DNA from: Paenibacillus xylanilyticus
GTDB taxonomy: Bacteria; Bacillota; Bacilli; Paenibacillales; Paenibacillaceae
Length of the DNA: 64,000 nt
Direction of reading: 5' to 3'
Assembly: GCF_013359935.1 (NCBI RefSeq)
Contig: NZ_JABMCB010000202.1
Coordinates: forward strand, 806,001 to 870,000
A program made the translations under genes and the position numbers. Positions 26,489-34,476 of the stretch are shown in pieces (the first letter of the stretch is position 1; each line of letters starts with the position of its first letter). Below the pieces are notes generated by a model, which was not told the origin of the DNA, ran no database searches, and saw nothing but the letters and a program-made list of their open reading frames with translations.

Positions 26489-27280
26489 TCAGAAGTTAGC
26501 AATGATACGTTCTAATTCCGACAAATGCTTAATTTCATGATCAGGTACATACGACTCAGGGTTCACCTTATTTTCACGGTTAATCCAGACAGACTGAATA
26601 CCTGCAGATAGAGCTCCACGAATATCGGTAGTAAGTTTATCCCCTACCATCAGACTCTCTTCTGGTTTCACTTCAAGTTTGCTAAGTGCATGCTCAAAGA
26701 TTGACGGGTCAGGTTTCCCCTTACCGAAGGTACCCGAAATAATAATCTCATCAAAGAAAGGAGCCAGCTCAGGTACACCGTCCAACTTCTCTTGTTGAAG
26801 TGCTGGACAACCGTTAGTTAACAGCAATAGCTTGAACTTGCCTTGCAATTGTCTCAACGTATCCATCGATTCCTCATAAACATGAGGTCTGGATCTGCGC
26901 TCTGTCCCGAATTGCGAAGCGAGTCGTTCAGCCAAGTCTTCCCGATCCACACCCAGCTTCAACAAGCCACGACGCCATGACTCCTTGCGATACACAGGAG
27001 CGAGTTGTTCCAATTGACGGAACTCAGGTTGGTCGCCACCTGTAAAGTTAGCCCATAATCCTTCAAAAGGATTAATGCCAATCATTTTGGTGAACGGGAA
27101 AGTTTCATATGATTCGTAAAGACTTCGAGCTTCGTTACGAACTGCTTCCTCCAGATCTTCAGGCTTAATGCCGGTTTCTTGAGAAGCGAGCAGGCAAGTT
27201 TCATGGAATGCTTCACGCACACTGCGTTCATCCCACAACAAAGTATCATCCAGGTCGAACAAAATCGCTTTTAATGCCAT
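26489..27280 (-). CDS. HAD family hydrolase, YjjG/YfnB-like
   Basis: About 263 residues. Motif I ILFDLDDTLLWDE, motif II LLLTNGCP, motif III KGKPDPSIF, motif IV MVGDKLTTDIRGA. A four-helix cap lies between the first two motifs (C1 type), as in nucleotidase or haloacid-dehalogenase phosphatases of the YjjG group. ATG 27280 or 27289 could be the start; GGGG lies 12 or 3 nt upstream. Likely a cytosolic phosphatase of nucleotides or sugar phosphates. It is downstream of a small membrane protein gene. Confidence 0.85.
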   Translation of the reverse strand: MALKAILFDLDDTLLWDERSVREAFHETCLLASQETGIKPEDLEEAVRNEARSLYESYETFPFTKMIGINPFEGLWANFTGGDQPEFRQLEQLAPVYRKESWRRGLLKLGVDREDLAERLASQFGTERRSRPHVYEESMDTLRQLQGKFKLLLLTNGCPALQQEKLDGVPELAPFFDEIIISGTFGKGKPDPSIFEHALSKLEVKPEESLMVGDKLTTDIRGALSAGIQSVWINRENKVNPESYVPDHEIKHLSELERIIANF

Positions 27281-27307
27281 TCCGGTCATCTTCCCCTTTG
27301 TGAATAA

Positions 27308-27820
27308 TTACTTTTTCTCGTCTGTTTCTACAGTAATCTGATGTGCTTTGGCAAATTTCAGAAGTCGTTCCGAAATTGCATCTGTATCATAACGGTTCAA
27401 TAGTTTAGTGAACACCCATCTTTTGCCACGGCTGTTATGCTCGATAACTACCGTTCCCTGCTCGAATCGGAACTTAACGATGTCATCTACTCCGATGGAG
27501 CGTTCACGATTCCCTTTGGTTGTTATAATTCGGTTGCTCCCGATTTTAATGTAAGGACGGCGTAGCATAAAGATCACAGCCAAAAATACATACAACAGCA
27601 TGGTAACCCAGTCCCATGTTGTCATCGGAGCTTTAACAAGAAATGTGCTCATAAACAGATACAATAACGCAAGTCCGATCAGGAAAATAGGAAACAGGAG
27701 ACTGCGTCCTTTAAAAATGTCTTCACCGGGCGAACCCGAAATCGGTTGACCATTTTTTTTGCGCTGCTGATTCAACTGCTTTGAATTTTTCCGAACCGTT
27801 CTCTCGAACGAACGAGCCAT
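27308..27820 (-). CDS. Hypothetical membrane protein with two TM helices
   Basis: 170 residues, ATG 27820 behind AAAGGGGG. A basic N-terminus is followed by two hydrophobic helices (about 43-62 and 70-87), then a cytosolic beta-rich domain (IKIGSNRIITTKGNRERSIG) resembling the bacterial PH-like or YcxB C-terminal fold. I cannot name the family. It is 18 nt upstream of the HAD gene and probably co-transcribed. Confidence 0.65.
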   Translation of the reverse strand: MARSFERTVRKNSKQLNQQRKKNGQPISGSPGEDIFKGRSLLFPIFLIGLALLYLFMSTFLVKAPMTTWDWVTMLLYVFLAVIFMLRRPYIKIGSNRIITTKGNRERSIGVDDIVKFRFEQGTVVIEHNSRGKRWVFTKLLNRYDTDAISERLLKFAKAHQITVETDEKK

Positions 27821-27911
27821 GAGAATCCCCCTTTATGTCTTCTTTGTATCGGCTTACAAAAAACGTAAACCAACATTCCCCCTATAAATTTGCATTCTCA
27901 AAATAACAGGA

Positions 27912-27948
27912 AGAAACCTAAATATCATCAAGATATCATTAGGTTTCT
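27912..27948 (-). terminator. Terminator of the ynzC-like gene
   Basis: AGAAACCTAA and TTAGGTTTCT arms with an inner GATATC/GATAT pairing, beginning immediately after the TAA stop. Confidence 0.75.
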
Positions 27949-27949
27949 T

Positions 27950-28159
27950 TTAGTGTTTGAGTTTGCCTTGGCGGCCTTGATCGTTTTCATCATCTACAAT
28001 TTCAATAGAATCCAGTTGCTGTCTGAAGTTGCTGCGGATGTTGCTCAAGTAAATTTCTCTAAGTTTGGCCCGTTCAGCAAGTTCTTCCTCCGTCAGTCCA
28101 GTGGACTTTTGTTTACGAGCCAATTCATTAATACGTGCTACCAGGCTATCTATATCCAA
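27950..28159 (-). CDS. ynzC: DUF896/YnzC family small protein
   Basis: 69 residues from TTG 28159, with GGAGGGG 6 nt upstream; the longer frame to 28174 would include that site. The sequence LVARINELARKQKSTGLTEE and the ERAKLREIYL helix are hallmarks of the DUF896 (UPF0291) family, a two-helix cytosolic protein. In B. subtilis ynzC belongs to the SOS-linked yneA-yneB-ynzC group, and here it follows yneA on the same strand. Function is not known. Confidence 0.85.
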   Translation of the reverse strand: MDIDSLVARINELARKQKSTGLTEEELAERAKLREIYLSNIRSNFRQQLDSIEIVDDENDQGRQGKLKH

Positions 28160-28255
28160 GCTTGTCCCCTCCAAAAATACAAAGTCATACTAACTTTGAC
28201 ATGATCGAGGCAGCTTGTCAAGGCTACTACTTACACGGTCGTATGAATCATGAAA

Positions 28256-28633
28256 TTAGGGTGTAAACTGAGGCAAAATCAACACTTGCCCTGCTTGAAT
28301 TGAAGTCGATTCAAGTTGATTTACTTTCTTCATTGCTTCTATATATACACGTGTATCGATATTTTCCGGTTTATGTTCCAAAGAAATGCTCCATAGCGTC
28401 TCTCCCTGAGACACCGCTATTTTCCCTCCGGGAAGAACGTCACCCTCATCCCCTGCAAATACAGTCAAAACGGTACTGCAACCAACAAATATGATTAACG
28501 ATACCATAATCAATTTCAACATCCATGTTGGAATCTTGGCATCTGCAAACAATCTCTTAACATGACCTATGTTAGACTTGACCGCTTCCGAATTCACCGG
28601 TTCATAAATACTTTGATAAGTAGAATATCTCAT
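28256..28633 (-). CDS. yneA: YneA-like cell division suppressor with LysM domain
   Basis: 125 residues, ATG 28633 behind TTGGAGGA. A cytosolic N-terminus of about 38 residues and a single TM helix (MLKLIMVSLIIFVGCSTVLTV, about 38-58; cited in part) precede an extracellular LysM domain (VSQGETLWSISLEHKP ... AGQVLILPQ). YneA blocks septation during the SOS response. Identity rests on this architecture, its divergent position beside lexA, and two LexA boxes in its promoter. Overall sequence match to B. subtilis YneA is moderate at best. Confidence 0.85.
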   Translation of the reverse strand: MRYSTYQSIYEPVNSEAVKSNIGHVKRLFADAKIPTWMLKLIMVSLIIFVGCSTVLTVFAGDEGDVLPGGKIAVSQGETLWSISLEHKPENIDTRVYIEAMKKVNQLESTSIQAGQVLILPQFTP

Positions 28634-28674
28634 ATCAATCGTCCTCCAAACGTTTGTTCCTATCTGTTGAAATC

Positions 28675-28703
28675 AATATAACACGAACACTTGTTTTGTA
28701 CAA
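28675..28703 (-). promoter_or_regulatory. SigA promoter of yneA
   Basis: Minus strand TTGTAC (28698-28703), a 17-nt spacer and TATATT (28675-28680). A LexA box fills the spacer. Confidence 0.7.
28684..28697. promoter_or_regulatory. LexA (SOS) box 1, yneA side
   Basis: CGAACACTTGTTTT matches CGAAC-N4-GTTYG at nearly every position and overlaps the yneA promoter spacer. Confidence 0.75.
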
Positions 28704-28712
28704 CAGATTTTT

Positions 28713-28726
28713 AGAACAATTGTTCG
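28713..28726. promoter_or_regulatory. LexA (SOS) box 2, yneA side
   Basis: AGAACAATTGTTCG contains a perfect GAACAATTGTTC palindrome and lies just upstream of the yneA -35. Confidence 0.85.
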
Positions 28727-28853
28727 CTTCATTTTCATCACCTAATTTCTGTAACTTGATTATAAATAACAGTCCAATTCTCACTTTTCGTAACGGTTTG
28801 GTAACAAACGCTATACTCCCATTCATAATCGTTGATTTTATCGCATTTTATTT

Positions 28854-28867
28854 AGAACTTATGTTTG
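28854..28867. promoter_or_regulatory. LexA (SOS) box 3, lexA side
   Basis: AGAACTTATGTTTG: the GAAC-N4-GTTT core with one departure from the ideal. It overlaps the upstream part of the lexA -35. Confidence 0.65.
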
Positions 28868-28893
28868 TACGAACGGAGGTTCTATGTTATAAT
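28865..28893 (+). promoter_or_regulatory. SigA promoter of lexA
   Basis: TTGTAC (28865-28870), a 17-nt spacer and TATAAT (28888-28893) with TGT before the -10. LexA boxes lie over the -35 and the spacer, giving autorepression. Confidence 0.7.
28870..28883. promoter_or_regulatory. LexA (SOS) box 4, lexA side
   Basis: CGAACGGAGGTTCT matches GAAC-N4-GTTC exactly and lies within the lexA promoter spacer. Confidence 0.75.
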
Positions 28894-28928
28894 TTTCCCA
28901 AACGTTACTAAAATGGGGTTGATACGGT

Positions 28929-29555
28929 ATGTCGAAGATATCCAGCAGGCAGCAGGCTATTCTGGAGTTTATACGCAATGAAGTCCGGTTGAAGGGATAT
29001 CCTCCTTCCGTACGAGAAATTGGAGAAGCTGTTGGACTGGCTTCCAGCTCAACGGTCCACGGACACCTGGATCGCTTGGAGAAGAAAGGTCTAATTAGAC
29101 GTGACCCTACCAAACCAAGAGCCATCGAACTATTAAGTCAAGAGGAATCCGAGCACTCCCATCAGTTTGCACATAGTGTTGCCCGTATTCCTGTTGTAGG
29201 TAAAGTCACAGCAGGGGTCCCTATTACTGCAACAGAGAACATTGAAGATTATTTCCCCCTTCCCACACATTATGTCGGTGAACAGAAGGTATTTATGCTC
29301 TCTGTCGTTGGAGACAGTATGATTGAAGCAGGGATCGTCAATGGTGACTATGTTATCGTGCGCCAGCAGCAAACAGCAGATAACGGTGATATTGTCGTTG
29401 CGATGACTGAAGATGATGAAGCGACGGTCAAAACATTTTACAAAGAAAAAGATCACATTCGCCTTCAGCCTGAGAATGCCACATTTGAACCACTTCGCCT
29501 GAAACACGTAAGCATTTTAGGTAAAGTCATTGGCCTTTTCCGCGATATTCACTAG
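28929..29555 (+). CDS. lexA: LexA repressor
   Basis: 208 residues. An N-terminal winged helix (SVREIGEAVGLASSSTVHGH) binds DNA. The autocleavage site is A95-G96 (KVTAGVP), with the catalytic dyad S130 (GDSM) and K168 (VKTF). RecA-stimulated self-cleavage induces the SOS regulon. Length and motifs are normal. It is divergent from yneA, with two LexA boxes at each promoter. A strong terminator follows. Confidence 0.97.
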   Translation: MSKISSRQQAILEFIRNEVRLKGYPPSVREIGEAVGLASSSTVHGHLDRLEKKGLIRRDPTKPRAIELLSQEESEHSHQFAHSVARIPVVGKVTAGVPITATENIEDYFPLPTHYVGEQKVFMLSVVGDSMIEAGIVNGDYVIVRQQQTADNGDIVVAMTEDDEATVKTFYKEKDHIRLQPENATFEPLRLKHVSILGKVIGLFRDIH

Positions 29556-29591
29556 CATTCTCTGCAGCGAATCAGATGAAATGAAATATTC

Positions 29592-29631
29592 AAAGAGGCT
29601 GTCCTGTTCGCCAGGACAACCTCTTTTTTTT
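29592..29631 (+). terminator. Terminator of lexA
   Basis: AAAGAGG, inner GTCCTG/CAGGAC arms, CCTCTTT and a long T-run. Confidence 0.9.
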
Positions 29632-29657
29632 GTTTCACCTAATTTTAATTCCACTTT

Positions 29658-30953
29658 TCAACGTTTTAGGATGCTTTTGTGATGAGAGAACACATCAAAG
29701 CTCTTCTGACCATGGTATGCCCCCATACCACTCTCTCCAACACCACCAAACGGCAAAAAATGTGAAGTCATATGTGATAACGTATCATTAATGCATCCTC
29801 CCCCGAAGGAGACTTGTTCCAGAATCTGATTCTGGAGTTCCTCATCCTCTGTGAAGAGATATAGCCCCAGCGGCTTTGGACGTCGCACAATCTCATCCAG
29901 TAGAGGGTTAAGATCATTGTATATCATCACAGGTAGAATAGGACCGAAGATCTCTTCTTGCATAACAGGCGAATTCCAATCCACATTTCCAAGCACTGTT
30001 GGTTCAATCAGCAGCTGATCCCGATCAGAGCGACCACCGATTAGTGCTCTATCACCATTAAGGAAAACCGATAAACGATCAAAGTTACGAGCATTGACGA
30101 TGTGAGGAAAATCAGTATTTCGGATCACATCTTCACCAAATTTGTCTTTGATCTCTGTCGCAATCAGTTCAAGCAGTTTGTCGTGCACATCTTGATGTAC
30201 AAGCAAGTAATCCGGAGCGACACAGGTCTGACCCGCATTTAGAAACTTGCCCCGAACAATCCGCTGAGCAGCTAGCTGCAAATCAGCATCTTTATGAACG
30301 ATTACCGGGCTCTTACCACCCAATTCAAGGGTGACCGGAGTGAGATGTTCAGCTGCTGCCTTCATTACAATACGGCCAACACCCGTGCTGCCTGTAAAAA
30401 AGATGTAATCAAACTTCTCATTCAACAAGGCTGTGCTTGTCTCAACTTCACCTTCCATGACCGCTACATACTCCATAGGGAAGATCTCTTCGACCAGATC
30501 ATGAGTAAGTCGTGATACAGACGGGGTTAATTCAGATGGTTTGATAATGGCACAGTTACCCGCAGCTATCGCACCGATTAAAGGACCAAAGGCCAGTTGG
30601 AACGGATAGTTCCATGGTGCAATAATAAGAGCTACCCCATAAGGTTCGGAGTAAATAGTGCTTACGCCATCAGGAATGAGAGAACTTGTGGGCACAACTC
30701 TGGGCTCCGCCCAATCTTTTAGATGATCTAATGCAAAATCCAATTCACCTAAAACGATGCGAATCTCAGAGCTATACGCCTCAGCTTCAGATTTATTCAG
30801 ATCCGCACGCAGGGCGTCCAATATACGTTGCTGGTATTTCTCAATTCCCTGTCTTAATTGTTGAAGAGCACGAATACGATATTCAATATTTTTGGTTTGG
30901 CCTGTATAAAAGAAAGCTCGCTGGCTTGCTACGAGCTGCTTCGCTTGTTCCAT
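29658..30953 (-). CDS. Aldehyde dehydrogenase, class 3 (YwdH-like)
   Basis: 431 residues, ATG 30953 with TTGGAG upstream. NAD(P) binding and catalysis: PWNYPFQLA, FTGSTGVGR, the general base in LELGGKSP and the catalytic Cys in NAGQTCVAPDY. It lacks the long N-terminus of class 1/2 enzymes and fits the fatty-aldehyde class. It oxidises aldehydes to acids in the cytoplasm or at the membrane. The C-terminus stops at SHHKSILKR, about 25 residues earlier than usual for class 3 enzymes. No frame downstream continues the domain, so this appears to be natural shortening. Confidence 0.9.
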   Translation of the reverse strand: MEQAKQLVASQRAFFYTGQTKNIEYRIRALQQLRQGIEKYQQRILDALRADLNKSEAEAYSSEIRIVLGELDFALDHLKDWAEPRVVPTSSLIPDGVSTIYSEPYGVALIIAPWNYPFQLAFGPLIGAIAAGNCAIIKPSELTPSVSRLTHDLVEEIFPMEYVAVMEGEVETSTALLNEKFDYIFFTGSTGVGRIVMKAAAEHLTPVTLELGGKSPVIVHKDADLQLAAQRIVRGKFLNAGQTCVAPDYLLVHQDVHDKLLELIATEIKDKFGEDVIRNTDFPHIVNARNFDRLSVFLNGDRALIGGRSDRDQLLIEPTVLGNVDWNSPVMQEEIFGPILPVMIYNDLNPLLDEIVRRPKPLGLYLFTEDEELQNQILEQVSFGGGCINDTLSHMTSHFLPFGGVGESGMGAYHGQKSFDVFSHHKSILKR

Positions 30954-31144
30954 AACAACATCTCCAATTAATATTTTAAAATTAAATTGCCTAAAATATA
31001 ATTGAATTATATCTTATTAATATGAAAATATCAACATATCAAGTATGTATATTTTCTCCAGTTCCTATGTATTGTCTCTTTCATTCCGATAAGACATCGC
31101 TTCCGGACTGACCCTCCTCCTCTTTAATTTCCTACTATTCACAT

Positions 31145-31178
31145 AAAAAAGCCCTCAGCGCTAATGCGCCAAGGGCTT
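31145..31178 (-). terminator. Terminator of glnA
   Basis: Minus strand AAGCCCT(T), inner GGCGC/GCGC(T), AGGGCTT, then TTTTTT. Confidence 0.85.
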
Positions 31179-31184
31179 CCGGTA

Positions 31185-32513
31185 TTAGTACAAAGTAATG
31201 TATTGATCGCGTTCCCATTGGTGGACTTGTGTACGATACATATCCCACTCAATTTCTTTCAGCTCGTAGAAGTGAGCCAGTGCGTGATCGCCAAGAGCAT
31301 CACAGATTACTTCACTGCGGATCAATTCGTTCAAAGCTTCTTTCAGGTCAGCAGGCAAGCTTGGAATTCCTTCTTCCACACGCTCTTCTTCTGACATGAT
31401 GTAAATGTTACGGTCAATTGGTGCTGGCAAGGAAAGCTCACGTTTGATTCCGTCCAGACCTGCTTTCAATAGAACGGCCAAAGCCAAGTAAGGGTTCGCA
31501 GCCGGATCCGGGTTACGAACCTCAACACGTGTACTCAGACCGCGGGAAGCCGGAATACGGATCATTGGGCTACGGTTACTGGCGGACCATGCTACATAAC
31601 AAGGGGCTTCATAACCAGGTACAAGACGTTTGTATGAGTTCACAGTTGGGTTAGTAATTGCTGCAAACGCACGAGCATGCTTCAGAGTTCCAGCCATGAA
31701 GTGACGTGCAGTTTTGCTCAGACCCAACTCGTCCGACTCGTCAACGAATGCGTTCACTTTGCCTTGGAACAAGGATTGGTTACAGTGCATACCGGAACCG
31801 TTCATACCAAACAGCGGTTTCGGCATGAAGGTAGCATGAAGACCATGCTGACGTGCAATCGTTTTAACAACGAGTTTGAACGTTTGGATCTGGTCTGCTG
31901 CTTTTAGAGCATCAGCGTATTTAAAGTCGATCTCATGCTGGCCTGGAGCTACCTCATGGTGTGATGCTTCGATCTCAAAGCCCATTTCTTCAAGTGTGAT
32001 AACGATGTCACGACGACAGTTTTCACCAAGATCCGTAGGCGCAAGGTCGAAATATCCACCTTGGTCATTCAGTTCGTTAGTCGGGTTTCCTTTTTCGTCT
32101 GTTTTGAACAAGAAGAACTCTGGTTCAGGACCGACGTTGAAGGAAGTGAATCCCATTTCTTCGGCTTCCTTCAGGTTTCGTTTCAAGATGCCACGTGGAT
32201 CTCCTGGGAACGGATTACCATCTGGAAGATATACGTCGCAAATCAGACGAGCAACACGGTTCTCAGCTACCCATGGGAAAATAAGCCAAGAATCGAGATC
32301 CGGATAGAGGTACATGTCGGATTCTTCGATACGCACATAACCTTCAATGGAAGAACCATCAAACATCATTTTGTTATCCAAAGCCTTAGTCAATTGGCTT
32401 ACAGGAATTTCAACGTTTTTGATAGCTCCAAGCAAATCGGTAAACTGCAATCGAACGAATCGTACGTTTTCTTCTTTAGAGATGCGGAGAATGTCTTCTT
32501 TTGTATAACTCAC
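31185..32513 (-). CDS. glnA: Glutamine synthetase, type I-alpha
   Basis: 442 residues from GTG 32513 (GGGAGAGG upstream). GSI motifs: FDGSSIEGY, HEVAPGQHEI, NGSGMHCNQS, KRLVPGYEAPCY and the RIPAS arginine segment. The length and absence of an adenylylation loop place it in the GSI-alpha group, feedback-inhibited by glutamine and acting as co-sensor with GlnR. It makes glutamine from glutamate and ammonia. It lies downstream of glnR; GlnR-type boxes precede glnR, so the pair is autoregulated. Confidence 0.97.
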   Translation of the reverse strand: MSYTKEDILRISKEENVRFVRLQFTDLLGAIKNVEIPVSQLTKALDNKMMFDGSSIEGYVRIEESDMYLYPDLDSWLIFPWVAENRVARLICDVYLPDGNPFPGDPRGILKRNLKEAEEMGFTSFNVGPEPEFFLFKTDEKGNPTNELNDQGGYFDLAPTDLGENCRRDIVITLEEMGFEIEASHHEVAPGQHEIDFKYADALKAADQIQTFKLVVKTIARQHGLHATFMPKPLFGMNGSGMHCNQSLFQGKVNAFVDESDELGLSKTARHFMAGTLKHARAFAAITNPTVNSYKRLVPGYEAPCYVAWSASNRSPMIRIPASRGLSTRVEVRNPDPAANPYLALAVLLKAGLDGIKRELSLPAPIDRNIYIMSEEERVEEGIPSLPADLKEALNELIRSEVICDALGDHALAHFYELKEIEWDMYRTQVHQWERDQYITLY

Positions 32514-32641
32514 GATACCTCTCCCTTTCTTTTCTGCTTATTTTGCTTGCATGTTATATTTGTACATTAGAATGTTCCACGGGTCAAGGAGCCGACTTAA
32601 CGAAAAGCCGGATTTACGCTGACCCTCCACGTTACACGAAC

Positions 32642-33055
32642 TTACTTTTTATTAAAAAAGCGGGAAAGCTCTCCCTGAATGAGAGATACTTGTCCAGGTC
32701 TCTTACCAGAAACCAACTGCTGCTTCAATAAACGGTGCAGCTGTGTATCCGACAGTTCTCTGCGCTTCACTTCTGTGTCAGCAGTAATTACCGTCGCCTC
32801 TTCGGATTCCTTGGATACCGGATTCATAACCTGTTTGATACCGGCAATGTTAACGCCTTTTTCAATCAAAGCTTTAATCTCCAGCAATCGTTCTACGTCA
32901 TTAAAAGAGAACAAACGTTGGTTACCTGACGTTCTCGCTGGAACAATCAAGCTGTGCTGCTCATAATATCGAATCTGACGAGCTGACAGATCCGTTAGTT
33001 TCATAACAATACCTATCGGGAATAAGGCCATATTTCTGCGAATTTCGTCACCCAT
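32642..33055 (-). CDS. glnR: MerR-family nitrogen regulator GlnR
   Basis: About 137 residues from ATG 33055, with GGAAGG 9 nt upstream; other ATGs at 33061 and earlier are too close to it. MerR-type winged helix: VMKLTDLSARQIRYYEQHSL, then RLFSFNDVERLLEIKALI. The C-terminal tail contacts glutamine-bound glutamine synthetase in Bacilli, so its DNA binding follows nitrogen state. It is in an operon with glnA. Confidence 0.93.
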   Translation of the reverse strand: MGDEIRRNMALFPIGIVMKLTDLSARQIRYYEQHSLIVPARTSGNQRLFSFNDVERLLEIKALIEKGVNIAGIKQVMNPVSKESEEATVITADTEVKRRELSDTQLHRLLKQQLVSGKRPGQVSLIQGELSRFFNKK

Positions 33056-33090
33056 GTTCATCAACCTTCCAGTCATCTATTCTTCACCTT

Positions 33091-33120
33091 ATTGTACATT
33101 TAGTTGTTACTAAGTGTCAA
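33091..33120 (-). promoter_or_regulatory. SigA promoter of glnRA
   Basis: Minus strand perfect TTGACA (33115-33120), an 18-nt spacer and TACAAT (33091-33096). Confidence 0.75.
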
Positions 33121-33121
33121 T
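33105..33121. promoter_or_regulatory. GlnR-type box, partial, over the glnRA -35
   Basis: TGTTA, N7, TCAAT: six of the eight fixed bases of TGTNA-N7-TNACA. It is centred 21 bp (two helical turns) from the perfect box. Confidence 0.5.
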
Positions 33122-33125
33122 GACG

Positions 33126-33142
33126 TGTTAGATAAACTCACA
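33126..33142. promoter_or_regulatory. GlnR/TnrA box, perfect
   Basis: TGTTAGATAAACTCACA fits TGTNA-N7-TNACA at all fixed positions. It lies just upstream of the glnRA -35 and overlaps the last codon of the ynbB gene. Confidence 0.8.
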
Positions 33143-34391
33143 ATAATTTACGATCTTTCATCGTTTGCAGCGCCATCAAAACGCCATATTTAACATGAGA
33201 GTATGTTAATCCTCCCTGCATGTAACCAATATATGGCTCTCGAATAGGGGCATCCGCTGATAATTCCAGGCTTCCACCCTGTATAAACGTACCTGCCGCC
33301 ATAATGACGGGATGCTCGTAACCCGGCATATCCCATGGCTCCGGAACCACATGGCTATCCACTGCTGCAGCTCGCTGAATCCCCTGTACAAAAGCGATCA
33401 GATGCTCAGCCGAGGAGAATTGTACTGCTTGAATCAAATCTGTACGTGTCTCGTTCCAAGCAGGTTTCGTTACAAATCCTGAGGCAGCAAACATCGCAGC
33501 GGCGAAGGTACTTCCCTTAATGGCCTGTCCCACAATTGTCGGGGCCATGTAAAGTCCCTGATAGATCCCGCGGGTAGTGCCCAACATGGCACCAACCTCA
33601 CCGCCAATGCCAGGTGCAGTCAGACGATATGCCGCAAGTTGTACATATTTTTCCTTCCCGCATATGTAACCCCCGGTTTCAGCGAGCCCTCCGCCAGGGT
33701 TTTTGATTAGTGAGCCTGCCATCAGATCTACCCCGACCTCCGTCGGTTCGCGTTTCTCCGTGAACTCGCCATAACAGTTATCGACAAACACGATGACGTC
33801 TTCTTTCATCGACTTGACGCGTGCTACCATATCCGCAATCTCTTCAATACAGAAGGAAGAACGCCAGTCATATCCTCTCGAACGCTGGATTCCAATGACT
33901 TTGGTCGATGAATTAATATTATTTTTAACGGCGTCCCAGTCTACACTGCCATCCGCAAGCAAAGCGGTTTCACGGTAACCGATACCAAAATCTCGAAGAG
34001 ATCCGGTGCCGTCTTCCGGTTTGCCAATCACTTTGTGTAACGTGTCATAAGGCTTACCTGTGATGTATAACAATTCGTCACCTGGGCGCAGCACTCCAAA
34101 GAGAGCTGTAGCAATCGTATGCGTACCTGACGCAAAATGAGGACGTACCAACGCTGCTTCTGCGCCAAATACGTCCGCATACACCTCATCCAGCACTTCC
34201 CGGCCGCGGTCGTTATATGCATATCCCGTCGAACCAGCAAAGTGATAATCGCTGACTTGTTTGCGTTGAAAAGCATCAATGACCTTCCACTGGTTGTAAT
34301 CGGTAATACCATCTATCATTTTCATCTGCTGTTCGATCTGAGCCTCAACTTGTTGTTGAAGCTCAACAATTGCTGTATCCAAACTTGCCAT
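33138..34391 (-). CDS. ynbB: PLP-dependent methionine gamma-lyase-like protein (aluminium resistance family, YnbB)
   Basis: About 417 residues from ATG 34391; an ATG seven codons upstream is also possible. Fold type I PLP enzyme: GSTGYAYNDRGRE, the active-site Asp in VIVFVDNCYGEF and the Schiff-base Lys in GSLIKNPGGG. The family is annotated as methionine gamma-lyase or aluminium resistance protein; its physiological substrate is unsettled. The order hflX-ynbB-glnR-glnA is the B. subtilis arrangement. Confidence 0.88.
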   Translation of the reverse strand: MASLDTAIVELQQQVEAQIEQQMKMIDGITDYNQWKVIDAFQRKQVSDYHFAGSTGYAYNDRGREVLDEVYADVFGAEAALVRPHFASGTHTIATALFGVLRPGDELLYITGKPYDTLHKVIGKPEDGTGSLRDFGIGYRETALLADGSVDWDAVKNNINSSTKVIGIQRSRGYDWRSSFCIEEIADMVARVKSMKEDVIVFVDNCYGEFTEKREPTEVGVDLMAGSLIKNPGGGLAETGGYICGKEKYVQLAAYRLTAPGIGGEVGAMLGTTRGIYQGLYMAPTIVGQAIKGSTFAAAMFAASGFVTKPAWNETRTDLIQAVQFSSAEHLIAFVQGIQRAAAVDSHVVPEPWDMPGYEHPVIMAAGTFIQGGSLELSADAPIREPYIGYMQGGLTYSHVKYGVLMALQTMKDRKLL

Positions 34392-34476
34392 CTTACCTTC
34401 ATTCCCCTTCATAGCCCATATCTAACGCATAATATTGATTATCGTGTCAACTTACCACATTAATGTGTCATATATA

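Noticed and set aside
29640..29680. Frameshift at the end of the aldehyde dehydrogenase gene
   Set aside because: No alternative frame downstream resembles the missing 25 residues; treated as a natural short C-terminus.
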